From: Rhizobium sp. SG_E_25_P2
GTDB lineage: Bacteria > Pseudomonadota > Alphaproteobacteria > Rhizobiales > Rhizobiaceae
Reading direction: 5' to 3'
Length of the DNA stretch: 64,000 nucleotides
Assembly (NCBI RefSeq): GCF_029892285.1
Contig: NZ_JARXVM010000010.1
Coordinates: 124,001 to 188,000 of the forward strand
Shown piece by piece: positions 63,214 through 64,000 of the stretch. The notes under the pieces are model-generated. The model had not been told where the DNA came from and searched no databases. It saw nothing but the letters and a program-made list of their open reading frames with translations. The number at the start of each line of letters is the position of its first letter. The stretch's first letter is position 1. The position numbers and the translations under genes were made by a program.

Positions 63214-64000
63214 ATGTTCAAGGCTTTGGTGGTCCGCAAGGCGGAAGACGGTGCGGTGTCGCAGGCTGTCGAAGAGTTGGACGACGCGGCTCTTCCCGAC
63301 GGCGACGTGACGGTGAAAGTCGATTATTCGACGCTGAACTACAAGGACGGGCTCTGCATGCATGGCAAGGGCGGGCTGGTGCGCGTCTATCCGCATGTGC
63401 CGGGCGTCGATTTTTCCGGCGTGGTCGAGCAATCGTCTGATCCGCGCTATCAGCCCGGCGATCGGGTGGTGCTGACCGGCTGGCGGGTCGGCGAAGTCCG
63501 ATGGGGCGGATACGCCACCCGCGCCAGGGTCAAGGCCGACTGGCTGGTGAAATTGCCTGACGCTATCTCGACACGCCAGGCCATGGCCATCGGCACCGCC
63601 GGCCTGACCTCCATGCTGGCCGTCATTGCGCTCGAGAAAGCAGGACTTTCGCCTGAAAAAGGCGAGGTGGTGGTCACCGGCGCCGCAGGCGGCGTCGGTT
63701 CCGTCGCCGTGGCGATCCTGGCGGGGCTCGGCTATTCCGTAGCCGCAGTCACCGGTCGTCCGGAGACGGAGGCCTATCTGCGCGAATTGGGGGCCAGCGC
63801 CATCATCCCCCGCGCGGAACTGGCGGAGGCCAACAGCAAGCCGCTGGAATCGGAACGGTTCGCTGCCGGCGTCGACGCCGTGGGCGGCGACATGCTGATG
63901 CGGGTGCTCAAGCAGATGAAATATGATGGCTCGGTGGCGGCGATCGGGCTGGCGGCGAATGCTGCGGTCCCCTCCTTTACAGTCATTCCCTTCCTGCTGC
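63214..64000 (+). CDS. acuI: Acryloyl-CoA reductase-like medium-chain oxidoreductase (partial, 3' end off window)
   Basis: The N-terminal 262 residues of an AcuI/YhdH-family NADPH-dependent oxidoreductase. It begins MFKALVVRKAEDGAV and shows YSTLNYKDGLCMHGKGGLV, VPGVDFSGVVE, and the NADPH-binding GAAGGVGSVAVAILAGLGYSVAAVTGR; DAVGGDML follows. AcuI reduces acryloyl-CoA to propionyl-CoA. The AAGGGAGG ribosome site is strong. The gene runs off the right edge of the window at 64000, so its C-terminus is not seen. Confidence 0.88.
   Translation, partial: MFKALVVRKAEDGAVSQAVEELDDAALPDGDVTVKVDYSTLNYKDGLCMHGKGGLVRVYPHVPGVDFSGVVEQSSDPRYQPGDRVVLTGWRVGEVRWGGYATRARVKADWLVKLPDAISTRQAMAIGTAGLTSMLAVIALEKAGLSPEKGEVVVTGAAGGVGSVAVAILAGLGYSVAAVTGRPETEAYLRELGASAIIPRAELAEANSKPLESERFAAGVDAVGGDMLMRVLKQMKYDGSVAAIGLAANAAVPSFTVIPFLL

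Overview
The window is about 64 kb of high-GC chromosomal DNA from an alphaproteobacterium, most likely order Hyphomicrobiales (Rhizobiales) and near the Beijerinckiaceae/Methylocystaceae side; this placement is inferred. Pointers are a C4-type 5-aminolevulinate synthase, DUF4167, DUF982, DUF3618 and DUF2585 proteins, a PtsP (EI-Ntr) next to lysC and prfA-prmC, a rhizobial porin N-terminal motif, a possible Irr-type iron box before hemA, and promoters matching the alphaproteobacterial general stress sigma factor EcfG. I see no insertion sequence, prophage, CRISPR array or rRNA. One tRNA (Arg, anticodon CCU) is present.

Layout. 1-7.6 kb: end of a secreted repeat protein, then lysC, ptsP, prfA-prmC and a DUF4167 protein. 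7.7-10 kb: cheW with a soluble double-PAS chemoreceptor. 10.9-16.4 kb: coxS-coxL-coxM (form II, CO-dehydrogenase-like) followed by a globin-coupled chemoreceptor. 16.5-20.2 kb: hemA, a serine hydrolase, dxr. 20.3-26 kb: ribosome and SRP block on the minus strand (rplS, trmD, rimM, rpsP, chorismate mutase, ffh), split by a TauE/SafE exporter on the opposite strand. 27-33 kb: a metallo-hydrolase, then dapF-mtaB-ftsY-yciB-DUF2585. 33-35.3 kb: small proteins and tRNA-Arg. 35.5-38.9 kb: an envelope/stress cluster with two EcfG-like promoters and a 24-residue membrane protein. 39-43.7 kb: amino-acid ABC transporter parts, purE-purK, two DUF465 genes and an ArsR regulator. 44.6-51.4 kb: ThiE-like, Sel1, SuhB, FAD dehydrogenase, ABC exporter, L31. 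51.5-57.4 kb: ccmABCDG divergent from acnA. 57.4-64 kb: DNA repair, WYL regulator, LysE, OmpA lipoprotein, ispG, ATC-hydrolase-like protein, and the start of acuI.

How the genes work together. The window is mostly housekeeping: lysine synthesis (lysC, dapF), isoprenoids by the MEP route (dxr, ispG), heme and cytochrome c (hemA, ccm), translation and its quality control (prfA, prmC, trmD, rimM, rpsP, rplS, rpmE, mtaB), and both halves of the SRP targeting pathway (ffh, ftsY). The accessory interest lies in four places. The two soluble chemoreceptors both end in the same CheR-tether-like pentapeptide, and one lies directly after the cox operon. The EcfG-like promoters bracket the membrane/stress genes. 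Two iron-box-like sites precede hemA and the ccmA/acnA divergon. Several very small proteins (24, 48, 58, 67, 77 residues) are also present, one of which looks like an isolated porin N-terminus.
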